A DNA stretch of 64,000 nucleotides, taken from Himantopus leucocephalus. Taxonomy: Eukaryota > Chordata > Aves > Charadriiformes > Recurvirostridae. The translations under genes and the position numbers were made by a program. Within the stretch, counting starts at the first letter, position 1, and every line of letters starts with the position of its first letter. Below, one piece after another: positions 23,578 to 35,700 of the stretch. The notes beneath the pieces are model-generated. The model saw only the letters and a program-made list of their open reading frames with translations, had not been told where the DNA came from and made no database searches. Where the stretch lies: positions 71,567,895 to 71,631,894 of the forward strand of contig RSEF01000001.1 of NCBI GenBank assembly GCA_003993805.1, in the 5' to 3' direction.

Positions 23578-26317
23578 TCAGCCAGGAATTTGGTGCGTAA
23601 TTTAAGAATCTTTTCTGTTAAAAAGCATAGTGGAATATAAGGTACAGAATATGCAGATATTTAGCATAAAGGTAAAAACTGTCACACTGTTACTGTAATC
23701 ACTGTTCTTCAAAATTTAACTTAGGGCTCTATCTTCTGATTTGCTATTAAGCAAACATACTAACTGATCCACTCTGTCCAGTAGTTCCTTCTTCAGCTTC
23801 CTAAAAACAGAACAGTTATTTACCCCCACAATAAGAAAAACTGAAGACAACTTTAATAAAAATTGATATAAACATTGCAAGAAAATTAAAACAAAGAAAA
23901 ATCACTGGAAAAGCTGGCATGTTCAATTCTATAAAACTTTTTGTTACCATTTCCTAAATTCTATGAGAGGGTGGAAAAAATTAGGGGAGAGATTTTATGA
24001 GGTGGGATGAAAATAATCTATCTATTACAGTGGAAAGAACAGTGTGTGTTTAATTTTCCCTGTTAGTAACCATCAAATGTTTGCAATTATATGAGACTGA
24101 GTTGCAATTACATGATACTTGTTCTGTGCAAAAAAAAGAATCCTGAAACACATCTTCGTTTCATCAGAAGCTTTTGCAGGATATTCAAGTCAAAAGCAAT
24201 GCAGAAGTGGTCCAACTCTACTCCCCAACTGATGACTCTTAGCCTTTCTTCTACTAAACTCCTAATATTCAAACTGCATGACTTCTTACACAACATCTGT
24301 TGTTTCTACTCCTTCTGTGTTTATCAAGCAGAAGGCTAGCCAGAGCATTGTAGAAGCATGTAATGTCCGGTCACATTGATGAATCCTAGATTTTAAAATA
24401 CATGGGTTCTCTTTTTGCTTTAAAAGAGAGATGATAGCCCCTGGAAAGTAAATAGATTAACTTTGTAATCTAAGTTTGCATTTGCTTCTCATCATGTTCC
24501 TACGAAGTAATTATATATGTGATCAGTTTTTGTGTATATGTATCTGCATTTTTTTTTTTATTTAAAAAGTTTCATTTCAACACGAGGATACTAATGAAAA
24601 GGTGCAGAATTACTTTATTAAATATCATACATCCACTTAAATACACCACTACTGCACGTCTGTCAAGGGCATTGATCATCTTCAGTAGTTTGCATTATTA
24701 ATGGAAACCAACATTTCATTAAAAATGATTTAGTAACAACATATGTATTTGGGTTCCTCTTCAAAACAGAAGATGCAAGTATACCAAGACTCAGTTTTGC
24801 ACTTGCAGGATATGTGTTTATATGCAATCTGACATGAATATTTTAGGGACATAAGATTTTTTTTTTTTGTCAGAGGAAAAATCCAGTCTTTATCTTTTAC
24901 AGAAGAGGTTTTGAATTCAACTTTTGCTGTAAGATCTCATATATTCTCCACTACACATATAAATGCAAATAGCAGCCAGATTTCAAATCTATTAATTTTA
25001 TACATCACTGTTGCTCTTTTAGAAATATTTGAAGGTCATTAGAATTTGTATTCCTTTGATTTGGAAACACATGTATTTATTAACACATTTACAGAATTAC
25101 AGTGTTAAAGAGACATCATTTGTACAAACAACATTATTTCAGTCTAGGCTGGGCATGAAACAAAGTTATAGAAGTAGTAGCTTCAAGTGTTTTTTCCCTT
25201 GAAAAATGTATATCAAATAAACTAACTGTTAGAAGAAAACATACATTGCCATCAGTAGGAATTGGATTTGTATTAGCTTTAATGTTTTAAAATTTTTAAG
25301 TAAGCAAGCCCTGTTTTTCCCAGAGTTCTTCCTTTTGATTTAAGCAGTGATAAACAATTTAGATAAGTGTGCATAATTTTTTCTTGGACTTATCAATCAT
25401 GAGGAGACTGAAGTGTCCACAGAAGAATAAGGTAAAGTACAATGTGAGTCATGCTAAAAACCCAAACAAATTCTCAAAATAAGTAAATGAATAAACTGCA
25501 GAGCACAACAGTAGCTTAGTTGGATATACTTCCAAGACAAGTCTTGAAAACCAGACCTTTCACATTGGTACCCTCTAGCCACTAAATTGTACAAAAGATG
25601 AACTTATATTTTTTGTTAAGAATAACTTTAGTAACTGTTTCTGCAAAGTAATGTCTCTTGGTATAAATAATTCTAAAATTCTGAAAGATGATTAAATTAA
25701 ATAACCCTTATGAGACTGCATGACAAACTAGTGGGAGGCTAGTTCAAGTTGATAAGAAGTATAATATCGAGGAAGAATTTCATGAGGGATTTTAAATTCC
25801 CTTGGAGAGGCTCATAAATAGAGTAGCCTTTTACATAATTGAAAGGAGTAAAACAGGAAGGAAAAATTAAAAAGCTAGTACTGTAAAGGAGATTTATTGG
25901 ATCTGGACTAGTTTACTGTAACATTTTTTCCCATAGACCATTGATGAATTATAACTAAAAATATTTACCATTTCATCTCAAAAGTGGCTTTTGAAATAAA
26001 TATAACTTTAAAGTGAACTGAATCACTTAGCTTTTAGATTCACTGTCAGTCAATCCATACTTCCTCTCCAAAAATGCATTTGCATCTGATTTAAAAGGTA
26101 ATAACGTTAAAAAGCTATTTTATGTATACGTAGATCTTTCCACAGCAGATTTAAAAGCAGAATTGAGATCGATATAACCTTGTGAACAAATCACATTAAG
26201 AAAATAAGTGCTATGATTCTATATTGGGTGAGACCCTAATCAGATGTATAGTCAGGGTTCTGCTAAGTTAATATCATCAGGCAAGTTTATGTTACTGTAA
26301 TATTTTGCTGTTTTTAT

Positions 26318-26991
26318 TCAGTTGGTTCATAGGTCAAATAGGTGTGATGCTCTGTTGGATCTCTTACTCACAAAGAAGGAAGCTCCCACTATGGATATGA
26401 AGGTGGAGGGTAGCCTTGGCAGCAGTAACCATGAGATTAGGAAGTTTAAAATCCTGCAAGAAGTGAGAAAGATCAATAGCAGAACCACACACCTAGAGTT
26501 TAGGAGAGCAGATTTCAGCTTGCTCTGGGAATTTCACTTACTTTGGCAAGATCCATTGGGAAGACAGCATTGGAGAGCAAAGGAGCTCAGGAGCCATTTT
26601 CTTATCGAAGACAACCTTCTCACAGGACAAGAACGATCCATTCCAATGTGCAGAAAGCTGAACAAATTCAGCAGACAGCCAGTGTGGATGAACAGGGAAC
26701 TCCCCACTGAGCTCGGCCACACAAAAAAGAGAAGTAAACAGAAAGTGGAAACAGAAATGGGCTACCAGATGGAATAGAGACACATGACCCAAAAGCTGGA
26801 GCTAAAACTAGAAAGGGTTGTGAAATGCAAGAAGAGCTACTGTAAGTACAATAGCAGCTAAAGAAAGGCTAAGGAAAGTGTGAGCCTTCTGTTCAATAGG
26901 GTAAGGAACCTACTGACCAAGGACATGGAAAAGATCAAGGAGCAGATGGCCTTCCTTGCCTCAGTGTTTACTGGCAAGATTCATCTTCAGG
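26318..26991 (+). mobile_element. CR1 LINE ORF2 internal fragment, left part
   Basis: A plus-strand frame (26322-26777) carries clear CR1 ORF2 segments from between the endonuclease and reverse transcriptase domains: ALLDLLLTKKE, a GSLGSSNHE segment, FRRADFSL and QERSIP. After a TAG stop at 26775-26777 and frame changes, the segments LLTKDMEK and FLASVFTGK follow at about 26910-26975. The piece starts inside ORF2 and lacks both element ends, so it is a remnant of a once longer copy. It is interrupted at 26992 by a solo LTR and resumes at 27581. It encodes no working protein. Confidence 0.92.
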
Positions 26992-27116
26992 TGTTATGGT
27001 TTAACCCCAGCAGGCAACTAGAACCATACAGCTGCTCGTTCACTCCCCCAAGTTACAATGGGGGACAGAATAGGAAGAGTAAAAGTGAGAAAACTCATGG
27101 GTTGAGATAAAGAGAG

Positions 27117-27122
27117 TTTAAT
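27117..27122 (-). terminator. Polyadenylation signal of the minus-strand solo LTR
   Basis: TTTAAT on the plus strand is ATTAAA on the minus strand, about 190 bp downstream of the LTR TATA box, as expected for the R region. Confidence 0.5.
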
Positions 27123-27310
27123 AGGTAAAGAAAAAGCCATGCACAGAAGCAAAGTAAAACAAAACATGCATTCACTACTTCCCATTGGCAAACAAGCATT
27201 CAGCCATCTCCAGGAAGCCAGGGCTTCATTGCTTATAACAGTTACTTGGGAAGACAAACGCCATAACTCCGAATGTCCCCCCCCCCCTCCTTCCTTCTTC
27301 TTCCCCCAGA

Positions 27311-27316
27311 TTTATA
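27311..27316 (-). promoter_or_regulatory. TATA box of the minus-strand solo LTR
   Basis: TTTATA on the plus strand is TATAAA on the minus strand. It follows the same CATGCTCAG context that precedes the TATA box in the two plus-strand LTRs of this window. Confidence 0.6.
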
Positions 27317-27580
27317 TGCTGAGCATGACATCATATGGTATGGAATATCCCTTTGATCAGTTGGGGTCAGCTGTCCTGGCTGTGTATCCTCCCAACTTCT
27401 TTTGGCCTCCAAGCCTACTCGCAGGCAGGGTTGTCTGAGGAGCAGAAAAGACCTTGACTGCTTAGCAACAACCAAAAACATCAGTGCACAATCAACACCA
27501 CTCTCATACCAAATCCAAAACATAGCCCCACACCAGCTGCTAGAAAGAAACTTACCTCCATCCCAGCTGAAACCATGACA

Positions 27581-27627
27581 TCAGATGTCCCTTAAGGCTA
27601 AGGTAAGAGAGTCTACAGCGGAATGAT
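27581..27627 (+). mobile_element. CR1 LINE ORF2 internal fragment, right part after the LTR
   Basis: The bases after the LTR continue the CR1 sequence broken at 26991: TCAG, a TCCC step, then a CTAAGGTAAGAGAGTCTACA stretch that matches the expected CTGAG-ACCAGAGGGAAAGTCTG part of CR1 with substitutions. Similarity ends near 27627. The stretch is short and divergent, and its position directly after the LTR is the main support. Confidence 0.6.
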
Positions 27628-29822
27628 GTAGTATATTTATATAACCATTGTTATGTTACTTGAATTTCCAGACAAGCCATAATTCCTAAATTTTTTAATG
27701 TAGCCATGATGAAAAATGTACTAAGCCTAAAAAAAGTTGACAATATACCACTTCTTCAAAGAATGTTAATCTGTACCTGGGAAAAAAAAGAATTGCTGCC
27801 TTTATATAAACCAGATTTCACACATGAATCTTTTCATACAAGTCCTTCTCTAAAAATATCTAAATCTATCTGCTGAAAAAGACTGGATACTCAGTTACAT
27901 GACCTGGAATGGCAGTTTATATATTTTTTATGGTCAGTGATACTTATGTGTGATTTTCTTACAGAATAATATCAAAGTACTTTGCAGGATAAATAAATTA
28001 CTACTGAGCTGTGGAGACAGTAAGAGTTTGTATGATTATGTGCAGTACAGGATGAAATGCCATATACTGGAATCATTGTGAGATTTAGAAATTCATTAAT
28101 TTGGACCTTTTCAGATGCTTTTGTTCCTATTGGCAAAATAAATTAAAAAACTACAGAAATAAATTCTGAAGTTCCAGTACAGGATTCAGGCAGTTTATGG
28201 AAAACATTATAAGATGTATAATTTCTTTTTAATCTAAAAAAAATAAGATATAGAAAACAGAATTTGGAGTTGGAATTTCACATGGAATGATGAGTTGAGC
28301 TCAATAACTTTGGATGTTCCCAGATGACTGAGTGGTTCTGAATAGCTATATTAGAAATCTTCACTCTGAAATTCAGTTTGCATTAAAAGTGGGCGTTATG
28401 CAATCAGTTTTGCTTTGTTTCTAGGTACAAGCTACAGGTTTTGCTTCTTGTTGACTTAAAGAGGTAAACTGTTCATTAACTGAGGATTCTGAACAGCATG
28501 AGCAGAAGCCATTTTTACCGTTTCAGTGTGTGGAGTCTTTAGGATATATTTACCATTTATAGCAGGATATCACAAATATTTATTGAAATAAATAATTTCC
28601 TGTCATACATACATGAAGATAATTTGTTAAATTTGGGGTAACAAACACATATGCACTAGGATAGTGGGTAGTCTGAGACCAAGATTAAAAATTATCTTTC
28701 TGTTATTGTCTAATGAAAAGATAATGAAAACTAAAACCAAAATAGTTTAAAACGTCAAAGAATGACTTAAAATATGATGAATTACAATTCTGGAATTTCT
28801 TTTTAAGCTAGCTTTAAATGCTAATCCTCTTCAAGTCATTTTTAGATATTCAATAATTCTTAGACAATCTTAGGTCAAAATGCTTTTATGCATATTAATT
28901 AAAAACAGAGAAATATCTGTCAAACTGTTTTTTGAAAGCTAGCTCATACAGATAGTGAAAACTTAAAATGTATTATTACTCCTGTAGTGCAAATGGATAA
29001 AATCCAAAGGTTATTAGCATATACTTAGGAAAAACAGCATAACAGTAAGTGAGGAACAGCATTTCTACTGTCATTACATTTGGAAATAAGTGTCCTAAGG
29101 ACGTTTTCAGATATAGATTACATTTAGACTTATTGTTCTTGATGGTAACTAATAAATCTGTCTTCTGTGACTTACTTCTGGTCCTGTTTTAATTCCATTA
29201 CATTTTTGGCCTGTATACACACTATGGCAAATTTCACAATTTAATTATGTCAAGTGTGAAGAAAAGTCTTCACATCCTTCATTATTTATTTTATTTTAGA
29301 CACCCGATAAATTAATTTGCCTCTTCCTTAAAGTGACAATAATTCATTAGGCAGACAATTTTTTTTATGTTTAAATAAGACATTTCCTCTATTAGCTTCC
29401 TTGCATTTATTGACATGGAATTTCAGTTTCATTGTGCCCTGTGTCAATATATTGAGGTTTTTTTTTTTTTTTTAAGATCTCACTGATCATATATCTTGAA
29501 TAAATAAACTTTACCAACAAACTTAGTAGTATTATTATTCATTGTTTTCTAGAACTCGTCCATATAAAAATACCATCAGTGGGGGAATATCCCATTGTGG
29601 ACAGTGTTGTGAAAAAATAATGTAACATTTTTGGTTTGGATTTATCTTCGTAGGATGTTCCTTTTACATCTCATCTATTTGTTCAATGGACCCATTAGCA
29701 GATTTCCTACTTCTGAAGCACTTAAGATGTTTTTAGTATTTGTTCTCATGCTTTTGGCAGATTTTTCTCAAAATATTTCTTGGACTGTCTTACTATGATT
29801 TTATATTCAACTTGCTAGATAT
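27628..29822. other. Noncoding AT-rich DNA
   Basis: No gene or repeat family was recognised. A poly-T run lies near 29458-29473. No frame above 60 codons begins here apart from one that runs into the LTR at 29823. Confidence 0.7.
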
Positions 29823-30188
29823 TGAGCTGGCACAGACAGGATGCAGGAACAACCACAAAACCATGGATGAAATGAAAAGAGTAAATTTATTTTCATTACC
29901 TCGCCAACCGGGGGATCCCTGAAGCAGCACCTGGGTAGACAGCACACAAGCGGGGAAGCAGGCACCAGAGACCTCAGTCCATGTTAGAGGATCACTGAAA
30001 CTGCTCTTTTCACCTGTATTTCAGGGATTCACACAGGTATAGTTTACCACTGTGCTTTGATCATTCCCACAGAAGGGCAGGAATCTGAAGCACACTTGAT
30101 AGGGTGTCTCTAAGTCTATCACAGGCCTATATTATCTAAACACAGATGTTCTACTTGTCAAACACACAAGGCTAAACAACAATTAGCA
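29823..30188 (-). mobile_element. Probable solo LTR of an ERVK-like endogenous retrovirus
   Basis: The 366-bp segment has TG...CA ends and is flanked by AGATAT (29817-29822) and TGATAT (30189-30194), a 6-bp target duplication with one difference, which is the usual length for beta-retrovirus-like (ERVK) elements. On the minus strand an AATAAA (plus 29886-29891) lies about 65 bp from the end. Near it is a GGGATCCCCCGGTTGGCGAG segment of the kind found in avian retroviral R-U5 regions. The ends were chosen to satisfy the flank match, so they need confirming. It is shorter than, and unlike, the three ERVL-like LTRs. Confidence 0.55.
29886..29891 (-). terminator. Polyadenylation signal of the short minus-strand LTR
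   Basis: TTTATT on the plus strand is AATAAA on the minus strand, close to the putative 3' end of the LTR as in compact R-U5 regions. Confidence 0.4.
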
Positions 30189-32439
30189 TGATATATGTGT
30201 TTTTCAACACTTCAGCTGGAGGTCACTTGAACGTGTTTACAATCCTTCTCACCAACCTTCTGTTATTTTCCCACACTAGAGTTTATGCCCCTGTCTATTT
30301 TTCTCATTTGGATAACACTTCCAATTCTTACTTTAAATAGCTGTCTTTTCTCTCCTGTTGATGCATATTGGCTTTTGACTGGCTTTTGATAAGTAGCATA
30401 TAGCTTCTCTAAATTTCTAATATTTCATCTTTACACTATCTTCATTTTGTCTTTAAGTTAATCTTTCAGATATTCCTTTTAATTATGTTCCTCAATTTTA
30501 TGTACATGGTAATTTTAAAATGAAAGTTACTAAGGGTTTTTTCTTGTTTTGTTCAAGGGTATTGACTTTTAGTGCATTACCCTGTTAGTGTATATTGAGT
30601 ACAGAGTCCCACCTATTGCAGGACTAAGTCAAGAGTCACTTCTCTGTGAGTTTGCTAACTACATTTCAAATATGGGTATTTTTTTGTCTAAAATTTATAT
30701 TCTCTGCATCTTGACATTAATGATGGCAATAATAAATGTCTCATGCTAATTCAATAAAAAGTGTCAAAAAAAAAGTTGAACAAAGTAAAGGATAGTTTGA
30801 CTGAACAGGGAATACAGCTTTAAGAGAAGCAGTCTGCTACATGGAGGTGAAGCTGGGTTCCCCAAATCTATGTAGAGTGAAATACACCGTAGCAAAAAAT
30901 AAATAATGAATCAAGGAAAATGAGGTGTGGTAATCCCTAACAATAAAGCAGATGGTCCCTGGAAAGACACTGAAAGTAAAAACCTATGTCTACATAGCGA
31001 TGCATCTACTAGTAGGAATGTTTTTGACTGCTCAACTAATGTGGCTAGAGTGACTGTGAAACTCTGTGAGAGCACAAATGAGATGCAAAGCATGAAAATA
31101 TAAGAATATATGGGTGCATAACAAGTCGCTTTTGTTATTTACAGTATTTACAGTTAAGATTCATTGGTCCTACTGAAATTCAATACAATAATAATGAAGG
31201 AAATAATATTCCAGCAGTATTTCTACAGCTGGAATTCCAGTAAAGATCACAGTTTTAACATACCAATTGTTTTTCTTATATGTCTTTGTATTATCCGCCA
31301 ATTGCAACTTCTAATTTTTTACTTCTCTGGGTAAAGCTTTCCTAGCTTAGTCTCTTCCAAGAGATTTTTAGTCCTAAACCCAAGAAAGTTCAGCCATTTT
31401 CATGTGTAATCAGAATGATCCTTCTAAATTAAAACACATTGAGTTCATTTTTAGCGTAGGGCCCATTCAGATTGTGCAGGAAGATCTCTGATAACTAAGA
31501 AGTGTATGTAGAATACATCAACACTTTTAATAAAAAGTGTTAAAAGTAATTTACTTAAAGTTTTACTTAAGAATAAGACATAAAGGTTGTGCCTATCTAC
31601 GTCTTTCTAGTATTCCACATATGTACCATCCTCATACAATGAGCAAAAAACAGTTAAGGTATTTTCTGGTTTACAGATTTTTTTAAAAAAATGTATCTTA
31701 AGAATTATTTTGATACATAGAAAATATTGCATCTACTGTATAAGGTAACTTCATTAACTCTTGGCTTTTTTCCTGTCATCTCAGAAGTAGCTAAGCTATT
31801 TAAATGCCGTCCTTTCTTAAAGAGGAAAAATGGAAAACTCTAATTGTGCTACTAATTTTATTAGTTGCATTTTAATTTCAGGACCATGGTAGCAACTTCT
31901 TATGTTTAATGATTTAATATTCTGTATGTAAAACAGAATCAGTGCATGTATGTATCCTGAAAACAATTTCTCAAAGAAGCAGAGCTCTTTCCCTGTATTT
32001 TCGCATACTCCCTCCTTACCTGTCCATCTGCATTCTTTCCTTTCCCCTCTTTTGTCCTCACCTTATACATCTCACAATAGGTTTCAATTAGTTCATTTAA
32101 AATATCCCATAGTGAGCTTTACACAGTCCCAAAATTCTCTCTTTTCCATTCCAGAACTTCCCATCCATCCCATCTTCCCCCTGCCTCCCACACTAAATCC
32201 TATAGCCATTTAGGTAATAAATAGATCCCGTCTCTCACTAACAGTCCTTATTCTTCAAAGAGGGATCCATGGTCATTAAAACTGAAGTACTACCTGCACT
32301 TACAGTTGTTAGTTTAGAGGACGCATCCAGTCCCACCCAGCCCTTTCCCTGCCACCTGTGGGAAGTAGGAGAATATCACCTGTTTTCAGCTGAGCTAGCT
32401 CCAAAGCTTTCCTTAATGGAGCCTGATCCGCCTCGCTGG
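30189..32439. other. Noncoding AT-rich DNA
   Basis: No gene was recognised. A pyrimidine-rich, proline- and serine-coding frame at 31950-32213 reflects composition rather than a gene. The part at about 32330-32439 may be a continuation of the adjacent CR1 relic but could not be matched. Confidence 0.65.
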
Positions 32440-32720
32440 TGATTTGGGCACTGCACTAATTCCGTAAATTCAGATCTGCAAATGGAGGCTTTCTCCTGAT
32501 GTCAGAAGACACAAGCTTCCAAGCACTTCCATCTTTGGAATCTCAATCCTCCCCATGTTCAAGTATAGGCTCTTGCTATCCTTACTTCCTTGCACTGTGC
32601 TGTTGTTGTAGGGTCTCTGTGAAGACACGGTCAACCTCCTGTTGCTACACAGCCTGCTCACCTCCTCCCATAGCTCCTTCACCTGTCAGCTCAGAGCCTG
32701 GACCAGAGGTCAGCTCCCAC
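32440..32720 (-). mobile_element. CR1 LINE ORF1 C-terminal fragment
   Basis: On the minus strand a frame contains EEVSRLCSNRR (about 32630-32665), like the leucine-rich region of CR1 ORF1. A second frame further along reads DGSAWKLVSS and then PFADLNLRN ending in TAG near 32447, like the conserved WKLV...PDLNLQNR end of ORF1. The two parts are in different frames, so at least one frameshift lies between them. ORF1 is thought to bind RNA and assist retrotransposition; this copy is broken. ORF1 pieces are uncommon because most CR1 copies are 5'-truncated. The outer limits are approximate. Confidence 0.7.
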
Positions 32721-35700
32721 AGGTAACGCCACCATTGCACCAGCCACAGGGAGGCCTGCAGTTTAAGACCTGAGTGATGCCATCTACCCTCTGGAGGATT
32801 GTCTGAGTCAAGGCCACAGTCTTCTAGGACAGAATGTGCTGTTTGAACTTGTGGACTGTGGCAGCAAAAATGCAGATTGTTAGAGCTAGCTGGGCAACGT
32901 AACAGAATTATGTGAGAGGGGCCTACAGTAAGACAGAAGAAGGAAAACATTAATGTCATTCTTGTCTTCAACTTTTGTCATTATTGTACGTCACCTCTTC
33001 AATTTCCTTTACACTGTCATAAACATAATAAACACGGAATTTCCTTTCTGAAGGTGGGCAGTCAGAACCTATCTTACTGAATGTTTCACTTTCCATTATA
33101 AATTAGTTTTCCTATATTTTATGAAGTCTTTTATTTCTAAATGTACAGTGCTGCACAGAAAACAAATGTAATACGTACTTAACACTTGCATATTTATCCT
33201 GAAAAGTAATACTGAACCAAATGTTTCTAAAATATTTAGTTCCAACTTGGCTGTAAATCAGCAAGTGCACTTTAATGGATTTATTTATTAAAAAAAAAAA
33301 AAAAAGACTAATTTAAGTCTGTCCTTTTAAAACACTTCTCTTCAGAACTGGCTGAGTAATACTGAACTGTTTTCTATAACTGAACTTTTAATAAGAAAAT
33401 TCTCCAGAATGCATATCTGAGAGCAGAACATCCTAAATTAACAGAAACAATTGAGGGCTATTTGCCACTGGATAACAGCCAGGAGCTATGAATTATGTTT
33501 TCTTCTTGGTTGTCTCCATGTCAAAATATCTCTAGCATATCACTGAACCCCAGCAACATCTACATGAGACTGAACTGTTTGGTAGTCAAGATTGCTTACT
33601 GTTTAGAAAAGGAAATTAAACTCCAGTCAAAAGTAAAGGAAGTGAATACTTGAAATAAAACTGACTAGAGAATCCAGAAATTTAGTTGTCCAGACAGGAA
33701 TTTAGCAGAGACATGCATTCTCTTGTGGAAACTGTGGCAATATCAATACAGTATACAATAATCCAAACCTCAATTTTACATTTTATCCACAACTAATATG
33801 GCAAACTATCACATGGTGGGGAAGCATACCACCAAGTAAACATTTTATGAAAAAAACCAAAACAAAACAACACAAACTTACCTACAGATTTATTTGCCTT
33901 TAGGCTTTTTTCCTCAAGATTTATGATTGAGTGCTTCTTCATAAGGGAAATATGAAAGTAAACTGACTTTGAAATGTTATTTTACTGCTTTCCTATCATA
34001 ACAGTTATCTTTTAATTTATTGATATGAAACATTATAGTAATGATTATATATTCAGAATGTAAATCTAATACATTTTGTAGTCAAATGACAGCTATCCCA
34101 GAGGCAAAATCCTTATCATGCATACACTGTAAAATATGTGTTTGCTTCAGTCTTTTGGGATTCCACAATACATAACCCAGATCTCAGCTGAAAAATGTAA
34201 TAGGAATTTCATTTCATAGTTGTCACCAGGGAGTAAAAAAAATATGTCTGATTGAATAATATTTACATGGAGTTCTCTTTTTGTATGCTTCAAGTCTTTG
34301 AACTTAACAAGAAAAGGCTTAATCAAGGACTTAAAATATGTTTGTTAAGACATGTCCAGATGCTATTGCATTTGAAAAGAGAGTTGCAAAGAGAATCTCA
34401 ATTATATTATATTTAAGACTTCTTGCTGGGATTAAAAATGAAAAATCTTCAAATAAATGTAGATGATCAGAGTGAAAAATAAATTTACAAGATTTCTGAG
34501 CTCTTTGACTAGTCATATATCAGTATTGCTTTGCAATGTTCAGTATTTTTAATTACATGTGTCAGATGCTGTGCATTTCAGAAATAAACATTCTAGCTTA
34601 TAATGAGATAAGGTTTTATACCTACAGTACAGACAGTTTTCATTTTTTAAAATGTGCAAGGGAATTCAACAAGGAGGGACCCTCAAATCCCTCACACTGT
34701 TGTAAATAAACAAGTCCATGTGAAGAGACACTGTGACAGAATGTTAACACAAAGAAGGACTGGAATATTACATGGGAAGAAACAACTGACCTTTGTAACG
34801 CTGAAGTACAGCAACATGTAGGGATACAATGTCAAGGTCAAATATAAAATTAATTTCAGCTATAAGATGGCAACTTATCTCTGGAGGCAAATAATGAAGA
34901 GAATAAGTAGGCTACATTATTAATAGCACAATCTGTCACCAACAGAAATCAGATTTTGAAATAAACATGACTGTAGAAAGATTAAGCTGAAGTATATCCA
35001 ATAGAGAAAGTGAAATAGTGATTTCTGAACCATAGTGAGACTTTGTTTCCATAAACTACTCTGATGATGAAGGTGCAGGAAAAGTTACCTGTAATTAAAC
35101 GGATAAAAAGATGGAAAGTGAGAATAATAAAAGTCTATATAAATTAAAGGAAACTAAAGAGACTTTATTTTTTTTATCCTAAAGCTGGAGGATGATATGG
35201 ATAATGGCAATTAATAGATTAGGGGGATATACAATAATAAAAGAGATCGAAAATTTCCAAAAGAAACATGGCACAAAACATGTGCAAAGTAGCTATCTGC
35301 TAGAAGAAAATGTTTTCAAAGGTTCTGGACACCGTTTCCATTTTTCATTTGTATAGACTGTTTAGATTTTGACATACTTCCCCTCCTTTTCTAGTTAGTT
35401 TTTTAGTCAAAGCATTTTGACAAAAACTGTCATGCAGTACTTGCATGCAAAAGGCTCAAGACAGTAGATTTTTTAAATTGATTAATGACCTCAGGTAATA
35501 TAAAAATATTCAGTTGTTATTTTTACAATTTTTTTGTAAGAAATTGATCTTTTTTATTTTTTGGAGACTTTCAACAGAAATGAAAATCAACAGTTTATAC
35601 TCTTTTGGGAAGCCTTTTTTCCCAAACTATTCTTCATTTTAATAGCTGACAGCATGAAGTCTTATATAAATATCTGTCTGATATTCCTAAAATTATTGAT

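Larger units (their letters stand above)
21439..26317. other. Noncoding AT-rich DNA with TG/CA and TA-rich microsatellites
   Basis: No gene was recognised. Alternating purine-pyrimidine tracts occur at 22650-22689 and 23481-23577. Two N occur at 22767-22768, without an obvious duplication around them. Frames at 24091-24339 (plus) and 24108-24296 (minus) overlap on opposite strands and show no protein motif. Confidence 0.7.
26992..27580 (-). mobile_element. Solo LTR of an avian ERVL-like endogenous retrovirus, inserted in CR1
   Basis: The 589-bp segment has TG...CA ends. On the minus strand it starts TGTCATGGTTTCAGCTGGGA and ends in the GGGGTTAAACCATAACA style of a common avian LTR group. On the minus strand a TATAAA (plus 27311-27316) lies in the usual ATGCTCAGCATATAAA setting and ATTAAA (plus 27117-27122) lies downstream. 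Flanks TCAGG (26987-26991) and TCAGA (27581-27585) look like a 5-bp target duplication with one difference. CR1 ORF2 sequence lies on both sides, which confirms the ends. A cytosine run at about 27277-27288 lies inside. No retroviral interior remains. Confidence 0.9.

Noticed and set aside
26534..26792. Minus-strand frames of 62 and 84 codons
   Set aside because: They are antisense shadows of the plus-strand CR1 ORF2 fragment.
33290..33305. A16 run as the tail of a processed pseudogene
   Set aside because: No gene-like or polyadenylation-signal-bearing sequence was recognised directly upstream, and no target duplication was seen.
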